Origin: CAVZCK01 sp963773735
GTDB lineage: Bacteria; Pseudomonadota; Alphaproteobacteria; Rhizobiales; Rhodomicrobiaceae
Assembly (NCBI GenBank): GCA_963773735.1
Contig: CAVZCK010000034.1
Coordinates: 1 to 64,000, forward strand
DNA length: 64,000 nt
Reading direction: 5' to 3'
In this document: piece after piece, positions 55,514 through 63,448 of the stretch
Layout of the letters: each line of letters starts with the position of its first letter
Numbering within the stretch: position 1 is the stretch's first letter
Program-made: the position numbers and the translations under genes
The notes under the pieces: model-generated
The model's database searches: none
Seen by the model: only the letters and a program-made list of their open reading frames with translations
What the model was told of the DNA's origin: nothing

Positions 55514-56362
55514 TCAGCCCGGATAGGCGACGACGCGCTGGCGCTGCTCGCCGAGCCCGTCAATGCCGAGCCGGACCTCATCGCCTGGCTTGAGCCAGAC
55601 GGGCGGCTTCATGCCGAGCGCGACGCCCTCCGGCGTGCCGGTGGCGATCAAATCGCCGGGCACGAGGCGCATGAAGCGCGACATGTAGCTGACGATCTCG
55701 GCAACGCCGAAGATCATGTCGGATGTGTTCGAGCGCTGGCGCGTCTGGCCGTTGACCTCCAGCCAGCAGCCAAGCACTTGCGGATCGGGGATTTCGTCGG
55801 TGGTGACGATCCACGGCCCGGTCGGGCCGAAGCTCGGCGCGGATTTGCCCTTCACCCATTGGCCGAGCCGTTCGAGCTGGAAATTGCGCTCCGACACATC
55901 GTTGATCACGCAATAGCCCGCAACGACCGACAGCGCATCGGCTTTCGAGACATATTCGGCAACCGCACCGATGACGATGCCAAGTTCGACCTCATAGTCG
56001 AGCTTGGTGGAGTCTTTCGGCTGGATAATCGGATCGTTCGGGCCACAAAGCGATGTCGTCGCCTTGGAGAACAGCACCGGCTCGGCTGGCGCCTGCATGC
56101 CGCTTTCGGCCGCGTGCTTGGCGTAGTTGAGCCCAACAGCGTGGAAATTCGGCGTCGAGGCGACGCAGGCGCCGATCCGTGGGTTGCCCTCAACGATCGG
56201 CAGCGTCGCGGGGTCCAGCTTGCGCAGCTTGTCGATTGCGGCCAGCGAGACCGTTTCGCCGGCGAAATCCGGCGTATACTCCGACAGATCGCGGATATGG
56301 CCGTCAGCATCGAGCAGGCCTGGTTTCTCGGCGCCCGGCTGGCCGTAGCGGAGCAGTTTCAT
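55514..56362 (-). CDS. Fumarylacetoacetate hydrolase-family protein
   Basis: 282 residues: MKLLRYGQPGAEKPGLLD, AVGLNYAKHAAESG, LFSKATTSLCGPNDPI, LDYEVELGIVIG (metal-binding Glu residues), GYCVINDVSERNFQLER and GDLIATGTPEGVALGMKPP. This branch includes 2,4-diketo-3-deoxy-L-fuconate/L-rhamnonate hydrolases and the ureidoglycolate lyase-like enzymes. Given the dehydratase and SDR neighbours, cleavage of a diketo-deoxy sugar acid to pyruvate and a hydroxy acid is the most economical assignment (inference). Confidence 0.87.
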   Translation of the reverse strand: MKLLRYGQPGAEKPGLLDADGHIRDLSEYTPDFAGETVSLAAIDKLRKLDPATLPIVEGNPRIGACVASTPNFHAVGLNYAKHAAESGMQAPAEPVLFSKATTSLCGPNDPIIQPKDSTKLDYEVELGIVIGAVAEYVSKADALSVVAGYCVINDVSERNFQLERLGQWVKGKSAPSFGPTGPWIVTTDEIPDPQVLGCWLEVNGQTRQRSNTSDMIFGVAEIVSYMSRFMRLVPGDLIATGTPEGVALGMKPPVWLKPGDEVRLGIDGLGEQRQRVVAYPG

Positions 56363-56404
56363 GCGAAAGGTCTCCTCAGGGGTTAGCGCCGCTTGGCGGC
56401 CATG

Positions 56405-58193
56405 TCAGTGATTGTCTCGCGGCAGAGCGCGCGCGACGCGTTGATAGGACGTTGCAAATTCCAGGCAGCCGCCATCGGCAAGCTGGCCGACATTGGCGCG
56501 GTAAAGCTCCTCCCAGGGCGTCTGATTGGGCGTCACATGAGGCGTCCATGCGGCGCGCCGCGCGCGCCATTCTTCCTCGGGCACGATGCGCGTCGAGCCG
56601 CCGCTTGTTAAGGTCGAGCCGCACGCGGTCGCCGGTCTTGAGCAATGCAAGGCCGCCACCGATCGGCCGCCTCCGGCGAAGCGTTCAGGATCGAGGGGCT
56701 TTCCGAGGTGCCCGACTGCCGTCCGTCTCCCGCCGTCGGCAGATGCACGATCCCCTTTTTGATGAGCGCATCCGGCGGCTGCATGTTCACCACCTCCGCC
56801 GAGCCCGGATAGCCGACCGGACCGACGCCGCGAATGAACAGCATCGAATTCTCATCGATCGCAAGCTCGGGATCGTTGATCCGGGCGTGATAGTCCTCCG
56901 GTCCCTCGAAGACGATCGCGCGCGCCTCATGCACGCCTTCTGCGCCGGGCTTCGACAGAAAGCGGCGCCGGAAATCCTCGGAGATCACGCTGGTCTTCAT
57001 CAGCGCGCTATCGAAAAGGTTGCCGGAAAGCACCAGGAATCCCGCTTCCTTGCGCAGCGGCGCGTCGACTGTGCGGATCACTTCACGGTCGTCGCTGCGA
57101 ACACCCTCAAGGTTCTGCGCCACCGTCTTGCCGCTGACCGTCGGCGCATCGCCATGCAGCAGCCCGGCAATCAGCATCTCGCCCATCACCGCGCGCACGC
57201 CGCCGGCACGCTCAAAGGCCTCGCCGAGATATTTGCCGGCCGGCTGCATGTTGACGAGCAGCGGCAGCGCATAAGCCTTCGGTCTTCCCAGTCCGCGATC
57301 GACAGCTCGACGCCGGCATGCCGCGCGATCGCCTGAATATGCGGCGGCGCGTTGGTCGAGCCGCCGATGCAGGTATTGACCCGGATCGCGTTCTCGAAAT
57401 TCTTCCGCGTCAGAATGTCAGAGGGCTTCAGGTTCTCGCGCACCATCTCGACGGCGCGCTTGCCGGTCGCATAGGCCATCTCCATGCGCGCACGGTAAGG
57501 GGCGGGGATCGCGGCGCAGCCGGGCAGACTCATGCCCAGCGCCTCGGCGAGCGCGTTCATGGTCGAGGCCGTGCCCATGGTGTTGCAATGGCCGAGCGAG
57601 GGCGCCGAGGCGCAGACCCGCGCCATGAACTCCTCATAGTCGATTTCGCCGGTGGCAAGCAGCCTGCGGCTCTCCCAGATCACCGTGCCGGAGCCCGCGA
57701 GCTCGCCGCGCCACCAGCCGTCGAGCATCGGTCCGCCGGAGAGCACGATCGCCGGAATGTCGACCGTCGCCGCGCCCATCAGCATGGCGGGCGTGGTCTT
57801 GTCGCAGCCGGTGGTCAGCACGACGCCGTCGATCGGATAGCCGTGCAGCACCTCGACGAGCGAGAGATAGGCGAGATTGCGGTCGAGCGCCGCCGTCGGG
57901 CGCTTGCCGGTCTCCTGGATCGGATGCACCGGAAATTCGATCGGCACGCCGCCGGCATCACGAATGCCCGCGCGCACCCGGTCGGCCAGGAACACATGGA
58001 TCTTGTTGCAGGGCGCAAGGTCGGAGCCGGTCTGCGCGATGCCGATGATCGGGCGGCCGGATTGCAGCTCCTCGCGGGTAAAGGCCTGGTTCTGATAGCG
58101 CTCGACATAAAGCGCGGTCATGCCGGGATTGTTGGGGTTATCGAACCATTCCTGGCTGCGCAGAGCCTTGTTCGCGCGCGTATCCTCAGCCAT
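56405..58193 (-). pseudogene. IlvD/Edd-family sugar-acid dehydratase, frameshifted
   Basis: The Met at 58193: AEDTRANKALRSQEWFDNPNNPGMTALYVERYQNQAF is the start of the arabinonate/xylonate-type branch of the dihydroxy-acid dehydratase family. The Fe-S cysteines are present in APCNKI, TTGCDKTT and GHCNTMGTASTMN. Frame changes are needed near 57285 (to ALPLLVNMQPAGKYLGEAF), 56665 and 56612, after which it ends with EEEWRARRAAWTPHVTPNQTPWEELYRANVGQLADGGCLEFATSYQ at 56405. Corrected length is about 595 residues, right for the family. It would dehydrate a sugar acid to a 2-keto-3-deoxy acid. First gene of the leftward operon. Confidence 0.83.
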
Positions 58194-58259
58194 CGTTCTC
58201 CCCAGATTGATTATTCTCCGGGGATGGTCGATCGCCTTGCGCCGATCTTCCCGCGGTAT

Positions 58260-58273
58260 TTAAATCGATTTAA
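58260..58273. promoter_or_regulatory. Operator-like palindrome TTAAATCGATTTAA
   Basis: A perfect 14-base palindrome in the divergent spacer, about 67 bases before the dehydratase start and 52 bases before the SDR start. A near copy occurs at 60243. Symmetric sites centred on CG are typical for LacI-family regulators. No such regulator gene is in the window. Confidence 0.6.
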
Positions 58274-58324
58274 CTGTCGCACACGAAGCGGGTCAAGCCG
58301 CGCGGGAAAATCTGGGAGGACACG

Positions 58325-59066
58325 ATGAACCGAATCGATCTCGAAGGCCGCCGGGCGGTGGTGACCGGAGCCGCCCAGGGCATCGGCCGCGCGGTGGCCG
58401 AGCGCCTGATCGCCAGCGATGCGCGCGTGACGATCTGGGACGTCGATGGGACTCTCGGAGCGGAGACGGCGGAAGAGATCGGCGCGGGCTTTGTCGCAGT
58501 CGATCTGAGCGATTGGGATGCGGTGCGTCGCCGCGACCGACCGACCGCGGCCGAGATGGGCGGGATCGACATTCTCGTCAACAATGCCGGCATCGCGGGG
58601 GTGAATACGACCCTCGCGGACTATCCTGTCGCCGAATGGCGGCGCGTTCTCGCGATCGACCTCGACAGCGTTTTCCACTGCCTGAAGGCGGTGACGCCGC
58701 TGATGATCGCCCAGGGCTATGGCCGGATCGTCAATGTCGCCTCGATCGCCGGCAAGGAGGGCAACCCCAATGCCTGCGCCTATTCCGCGGCCAAGGCCGG
58801 CGTGATCGCGCTGACGAAGTCGCTCGGCAAGGAGCTTGCCGGCCACGACATCGCAGTCAACTGCGTGACGCCCGCCGCCGCCCGTACCGCAATCTTCGAC
58901 CAGATGACCGAGGAGCATATCGCCTACATGCTGTCAAAAATCCCGCGCGGACGGTTCGTCGAGGTTGGCGAGGTTGCCGCGATGATCGCCTGGCTGTGCT
59001 CTGCCGAATGCAGCTTCACCACCGGCGGCGGTGTTCGATCTGTCCGGCGGGCGCGCGACATATTAG
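58325..59066 (+). pseudogene. SDR-family oxidoreductase, frameshift at the C-terminus
   Basis: The Met at 58325: LEGRRAVVTGAAQGIGRAVAERL, ILVNNAGIAGVN, the Ser in VNVASIAGKEG and the Tyr/Lys of CAYSAAKAGVIALTKSLGKEL, all classical SDR motifs. The normal C-terminus (GAVFDLSGGRATY, stop at 59066) needs one base removed near 59028; as written, the frame runs on into the convergent neighbour. Corrected length is about 247 residues. It is close to FabG-like sugar dehydrogenases and could be the first, sugar-oxidising step of the pathway. Divergent from the dehydratase operon with a shared operator. Confidence 0.83.
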
Positions 59067-59074
59067 ACGGAGGC

Positions 59075-60058
59075 TCAGCCGACCAACTCGCCGCCGCTCA
59101 GCTGCGTCCGTCCCATTCCCGCCAGTTTCCGTTCGCGCAGCCAGACGTAAAAGCCACTGACGAGCACAATGGCGGCGCCGACCAGGACCCAAACATCAGG
59201 CGGGGTGCTGAAGATCAGCCAGCTCGATGCGATCATGAACAGCATCTGCACATAGAGAAACGGCGCGAGCGTCGTCGCCGGCGCATAGCGATGCGCCACG
59301 GTGAGAAGCTGATGCCCGCTCCAGCCGAAAAAGCCGATCACGCCGAAGGCAAACCAGTCGATCCCGGCGACCGGCCAATGCCAGTCGATGAGAGCCATGG
59401 GGGCCACGCCCAGCGTCGCCAGGACGGCGGCATAGATTTGCTGCGTCGCGGTCGAATCGACCCCGGCAAGCTGACGGGTGAGGATCGCGTAGCAGGCGGT
59501 GAAGATGGCCGAGCCGATCGACAAGAAAACCACCCAATGGAAATCCGCGCTCCAGGGCCGCGTGGCGATCAGTGCGCCACCGAGTCCGGTGACAATGGCC
59601 GTCCAGCGCCTCATGCCGACATGTTCGCCAAGGAACGGGATCGACAACAGGCAGATCCATAAGGGCACGGTGAAGAAGATCGCCGCGGTGAGCGTCAGCG
59701 GCAGAAATTGCACGGCGATAAAATTGCAGACTGTCGAGCCGAGCAGGCTGAAGCCGCGCGCCGCTTCGAGCCAGGGCCTGCCGGTCGAAAACAGCATCAG
59801 CCGCCGCGACGGCAGGAACAGCGCAAACGCCAACAGCATATGGACGGCATAGCGCGCGAAGACGACCACCAGCGGCGGCATACCGTCGAGGACGAGCCAT
59901 TTCGCACAGCTGTCGATGCCGGTGAAGAACAGACAGGCGGCCACCATCAGCGCGATGCCGGCCAGCCGCCGGTCTTCGATCGGCGCGATGCTCACGAGCG
60001 AAACCGGAGCACGAGATCGGCAGGGTCGCTGCTGGACATGGTTTGCTCCGGCTCGCAC
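59075..60058 (-). CDS. EamA/DMT-family transporter
   Basis: Up to 327 residues with about ten membrane segments in two EamA repeats: LAGIALMVAACLFFTGIDSCAKWLV, LLLAF-type helices, AAIFFTVPLWICLLSIPFLGEHVGMRRW and WFAFGVIGFFGWSGHQLLTVAHRYAPATTLAPFLYVQMLF. The N-terminal 25 residues are atypical; GTG at 59995 (VSIAPIEDRRLAG) is a plausible true start. It exports or imports small metabolites; the substrate is unknown. Convergent with the preceding SDR, 8 bases between ends. Confidence 0.86.
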   Translation of the reverse strand: MRAGANHVQQRPCRSRAPVSLVSIAPIEDRRLAGIALMVAACLFFTGIDSCAKWLVLDGMPPLVVVFARYAVHMLLAFALFLPSRRLMLFSTGRPWLEAARGFSLLGSTVCNFIAVQFLPLTLTAAIFFTVPLWICLLSIPFLGEHVGMRRWTAIVTGLGGALIATRPWSADFHWVVFLSIGSAIFTACYAILTRQLAGVDSTATQQIYAAVLATLGVAPMALIDWHWPVAGIDWFAFGVIGFFGWSGHQLLTVAHRYAPATTLAPFLYVQMLFMIASSWLIFSTPPDVWVLVGAAIVLVSGFYVWLRERKLAGMGRTQLSGGELVG

Positions 60059-60242
60059 TGCCCGCGGAAGGCCGGGCGATCAGGATCGAACAACCCCGTC
60101 CGGCAACTGGTCGGCGGCAGCAAAACGGCGGCCCCGTCTATGCCGGGATCGGCGTTCCCGCCCTCGCCGTCCGTCGCCGCACCCGTGACCTGCCGCATTC
60201 ATGCCTCGCTTCGATCCGCTTGCCCTTCAACGATGTCTTTCA

Positions 60243-60256
60243 TTAAATCGATTTCG
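60243..60256. promoter_or_regulatory. Second operator-like site TTAAATCGATTTCG
   Basis: Matches the site at 58260 in 12 of 14 positions and lies 22 bases before the start of the next SDR gene, just upstream of its ribosome-binding site. This position fits repression by the same regulator. Confidence 0.55.
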
Positions 60257-60278
60257 GATAGCTGCAAAGGAGGCATCG

Positions 60279-61022
60279 ATGGGACGTCTCGCCGGAAAAA
60301 TTGCGTTTCTCACCGCCGCGGGCCAGGGGATCGGCGCCGCCACCGCCCGCGCCTTCGCCGATGAGGGCGCGCGCGTGATTGCGACCGACATTTCGGAGGA
60401 CGGCCTAACGGCTCTACAGGCGGCACGGCCTTCGATCGAAACGAGCGTCCTCGATGTGCGCGACACGGGCGCCGTCGAAGCGGCGGCGCAGCGCATCGGC
60501 GCGGTCAACGTGCTGTTCAACTGCGCCGGCTATGTGCATCAGGGCACCGTGCTCGACTGCGACGAAGGCGTCTGGGACCTCTCCTTCGACCTCAACGTCA
60601 AATCGATGTGGCGCACGATCCACGCCTTCCTGCCGGCCATGCTCGAGGCCGGCGGCGGCTCGATCATCAACATGGCCTCGGTGGTGTCCTCGCAAAAGGC
60701 GGCGCCGAAACGATTCGTCTACGGTGCGAGCAAGGCCGCGGTGATCGGGCTGACGAAGGCGGTCGCGATCGACTACATCACCCAGGGCATACGCTGCAAT
60801 TGCATCTGCCCTGGCACGATCCAGAGCCCGAGCCTTGAGGAGCGTATCAAGGCGCTGCCCGGCGGCTACGATGCGAACCGCGCGGCCTTCATCGCGCGCC
60901 AGCCGATGGGCCGGCTCGGTACGCCGGAGGAGATCGCGGCGCTCGCCGTTTACCTGGCCAGCGACGACAGCGCCTTCATGACCGGCGGCGAGATCAAGAT
61001 CGACGGCGGGTTTGGCTTGTGA
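60279..61022 (+). CDS. SDR-family oxidoreductase (2-keto-3-deoxy sugar-acid dehydrogenase-like)
   Basis: 247 residues from the Met at 60279, with AAAGGAGG seven bases upstream. MGRLAGKIAFLTAAGQGIGAATARAFADEGA, NVLFNCAGYVHQGTVLDC, SIINMASVVSSQKAAPKRFVYGASKAAVIGLTKAVAIDYI and RCNCICPGTIQSPSLEERI closely follow the BDH2/DHRS6-like branch, which includes 2-keto-3-deoxy-L-fuconate 4-dehydrogenase. That activity would link the IlvD/Edd dehydratase to the FAH-family hydrolase. All catalytic residues (Ser, Tyr, Lys) are present. Confidence 0.88.
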   Translation: MGRLAGKIAFLTAAGQGIGAATARAFADEGARVIATDISEDGLTALQAARPSIETSVLDVRDTGAVEAAAQRIGAVNVLFNCAGYVHQGTVLDCDEGVWDLSFDLNVKSMWRTIHAFLPAMLEAGGGSIINMASVVSSQKAAPKRFVYGASKAAVIGLTKAVAIDYITQGIRCNCICPGTIQSPSLEERIKALPGGYDANRAAFIARQPMGRLGTPEEIAALAVYLASDDSAFMTGGEIKIDGGFGL

Positions 61023-61230
61023 ATTCGTACGACGGGCCCTTGGCCGGCACTGCGAACGACGCTGCGGAAGATGCGCGACCGAGCTCGTTGTATAGATCGC
61101 CCAAAATGGCGCCGTCAGGGCAACCTTTGGCGGCACAAAGATTGCGCGCGAATTGATGATGCGACTTCAGGCGAGCGAGCAATTGAATGGCCCGCCGATT
61201 TGAAACGTCGGCGGGTCAAATCAGGGTGGC

Positions 61231-61670
61231 TTACTTCTTCATCACCTGGCCGCGAATTTCGCCGCCCTTATTGGCAGCCGTATGGACGTTGACATACCAT
61301 TTGCCGCCGGTCAAGCTCGGCCGCCTGTGCGTCGGTGAGTGTCGCCGAACCCTCCAAGGGGCTAGCCGTGCCTGGGATCGGAACCACAACAGCCGCATTC
61401 TTGCCGGGCTCGGCTGGTCCATGGAAATGTGCCGCTGTCACCGGACCGGTGAGATCGCGAGAAAGTCACCTTCCACGACAATTTCTTGGTCGTGGTGTCA
61501 TAGCTTACGTCAGCGGCGCCAGTGCCTTTGCTGGTATTCGGCGGCACCTCCTGGGTCGCTGTCAGATTGGCCGTGTACGACATCACGTCGGCGCGCGCAG
61601 GCGAGGCTACTATTGCACAGGCCGCAAACGTCACCCCGATAAGGCCAGTCGTCAGAAACCTGCTCTGCAT
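61231..61670 (-). pseudogene. Secreted CHRD-domain protein, frameshifted
   Basis: The Met at 61670 starts a signal peptide (MQSRFLTTGLIGVTFAACAIVASPARA), then DVMSYTANLTATQEVPPNTSKGTGAADVSYDTTTKKLSWKVTFS. After breaks near 61465 and 61330 the rest reads AAHFHGPAEPGKNAAVVVPIPG and GGKWYVNVHTAANKGGEIRGQVMKK, the end of a CHRD (chordin) domain. Corrected length is about 145 residues, complete for a bacterial CHRD protein. Periplasmic; function is unknown. Confidence 0.75.
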
Positions 61671-62198
61671 GACATTCCTCCCTGTTTTCAGCCCTCACCT
61701 CGGGGCCGCCCCGATCTTGTCAATTTGAAGACACATTTTGTCAACTGCCACCACGCTCACAGGGGCGCGCGCTCACGGGCATGTGTTCGTATCGCCAAGC
61801 AGGGGGCATCCAACGATTTGTGCATCGCAGGCATCCTCCGTCTGGTCGCGGCGGACAATAAACCCGATTTTCAGAACGGCGTCCTCATCCGAACAGATGA
61901 CACGGACGCCGGCCGGGGCGCGATTTCATCGGTGCCGGCGGCAATGAGGTGGTTTCCGTTTCCGAGACAGAGGCATAAGGCGTCCCGGAAATGGCAGGCG
62001 TCTAGGGCCGGGCATTGCTGGGAGCACGGTGAGGGAGCATCTGAGCCGGGTGTTTCGCTAAGACCGGCACAAGTCGCAGGCTCGAGCTTGCAGGCTCGTT
62101 GCTGGGTTCTTCAGCGTTTCACGCTGATCGCAGGTGATCGTCCACCGTGACCCGTTTCGGTCAGGCCCCAGGACAAGCGCCTCGGTCTTGCGGTGTCG

Positions 62199-62276
62199 CT
62201 AGTGGAGCGAATTTGACATTTGAGTCCCGCCTGTCGCGAGCTCGCACGCAAATGTCAAATTCAAAAGCTCCAGTAG
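62199..62276. repeat. CTAGTG-ended palindromic repeat, copy 3
   Basis: CTAGTGGAGC with AATTTGACATTTG is inverted as CAAATGTCAAATT with GCTCCAGTAG. The loop includes GCGAGCTCGC. Same design as the copies at 20779 and 20867 but with a different stem sequence. Confidence 0.72.
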
Positions 62277-62289
62277 AATCATAACGTTG

Positions 62290-62366
62290 CTAGTGGTCCT
62301 TTTGATTTTGGCATTTGCTCTCGAATGTGCTGCAAGCGGATGCAAATGCCGGAATTGGACCATGAG
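62290..62366. repeat. CTAGTG-ended palindromic repeat, copy 4
   Basis: CTAGTGGTCC at 62290 and GGCATTTGC pair with GCAAATGCC and GGACCA (ending near 62362). The loop includes GCTGCAAGC. It starts 14 bases after copy 3, so copies occur in adjacent pairs at both loci. Confidence 0.65.
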
Positions 62367-62656
62367 ATGGCGTCTCCGAAATACCTCAATTCCTGAAAAT
62401 TTGCTGCCTTTGTCACCCTACCGGAGGACGCGAAGCAGGCCGGACAGCGCTTAGAACTCATCGATGACGGACGGATCGGCGGCTCGCCAATTGCGCGTTC
62501 CGGTCCAGAGCGCAGTATTTGAGCGCTCGGCGCGGAGACAGGAACAGTCGCCGGCAAGGCTGGCGTAACCTTCGGATGGTGACGAGCTGATGCTAACCTA
62601 CCCTCAGCTCGATTGCCTCGGGAACCCGAAGGACCCGGGCAACCCATCCCAACTGA

Positions 62657-62687
62657 AGATGCCGCGCACTCCGCGGCATCTCTTTTT
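62657..62687 (+). terminator. Terminator-like hairpin
   Basis: AGATGCCGCG (62657-62666), loop CACTC, CGCGGCATCT (62672-62681), then CTTTTTG. It overlaps the likely start of the next open frame. It could terminate a transcript from the left (for example a small RNA in 62580-62687) or act in the leader of the next gene. Confidence 0.55.
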
Positions 62688-63101
62688 GCTGCTTATTTGC
62701 TCTTTAAGGCTGCAGCGTGCTTCGCCGCGGCGTCCGGCGAGGCGCTCGCCCAGGTCAAGACTGGTACGCAGGCCGCCAAGGAGAAAGGCCGCAGCCGCCA
62801 AGAAGACGCAACCGCCGGACAAGGTCTGGTGCGGGCCCGAGAGCACCGTCATCCTGATCCGCTCGACGCGTCCAGCCTCAACGATGCCATGGAGACTGGC
62901 AATTACACCGTGCTCCGCGATCTGGCCACCCCGTCCTTCAGGGAGGCGAACAGCGCCGGCCGGCTCTACCAGATCTTCGCCAGCCTCGAAGCCCAACACG
63001 TCAGTCTGGCCGCAACAACGGCGCGGTCGGCGCGCGGAAGACGGAAAACGTCATCAGGCAGGGTTCGAAAGAACTCGTCAAATAGGAACTCCAGATTTTG
63101 A
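62659..63101 (+). pseudogene. Hypothetical secreted protein, frameshifted
   Basis: Pieces in three frames seem to form one gene: MPRTPRHLFLLLICSL (signal-like), then AACFAAASGEALAQVKTGTQAAKEK, then PPDKVWCGPESTVILIRS, then LNDAMETGNYTVLRDLATPSFREANSAGRLYQIFASLEAQHVSL. The last piece matches a conserved hypothetical family of Hyphomicrobiales with the NYTVLRD...APSFREANS pattern. The usual C-terminal half is missing, so it is both frameshifted and truncated. Function is unknown. Confidence 0.5.
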
Positions 63102-63103
63102 CC

Positions 63104-63361
63104 ATGCTGCAATTTGATTTCATCGAGATCGACTCGAGAATCCTGCGTCTGACGGATATCAAGTTTGGCCTCTCCGCCGCTTTCGAGCGGCTTTTTTGGG
63201 CGTGGATCAGCGGGATCGCCGCCCTGACATTCCTGTCGGCCCTTGCCCTTGCCATTTTCGGCGTGATCAGCTGGTCACATCTTCTTTACGTCTACGCTGG
63301 AATTACCGTCATCACCCTGGCGCTCGCGTCTCTGATCTATTGGTCGAGGCGGGAGCGCTAG
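63104..63361 (+). CDS. Small membrane protein of unknown function
   Basis: 85 residues: LQFDFIEIDSRILRLTDIKFGLSAAFERL (amphipathic N-terminus), then two membrane helices (ISGIAALTFLSALALAIFGVI and LLYVYAGITVITLALASLIYW) and a basic WSRRER end. Not recognised as a known family. A terminator-like hairpin lies within the coding sequence (63176-63197). It is followed convergently by the HlyD gene. Confidence 0.6.
   Translation: MLQFDFIEIDSRILRLTDIKFGLSAAFERLFWAWISGIAALTFLSALALAIFGVISWSHLLYVYAGITVITLALASLIYWSRRER
63176..63197 (+). terminator. Intragenic terminator-like hairpin
   Basis: GCCGCT, tetraloop TTCG, AGCGGC, then TTTTTT. It has every feature of a rho-independent terminator yet lies inside the small membrane-protein frame. 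Confidence 0.55.
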
Positions 63362-63448
63362 CCGACACCGCACATACGCGGCATCGCCTGCTGATCGAAC
63401 CTATGTGCGTCAATTGCGAGATCTCGCTGTTGAGCCTGGCTCGCCGTC

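Larger units (their letters stand above)
61671..62589. other. Long intergenic region with two palindromic repeats
   Basis: About 920 bases without a recognisable gene. Two CTAGTG-ended palindromes lie at 62199-62276 and 62290-62366. The stretch at 61730-62160 has short open frames on both strands with no family resemblance and may be decayed DNA. Confidence 0.45.
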
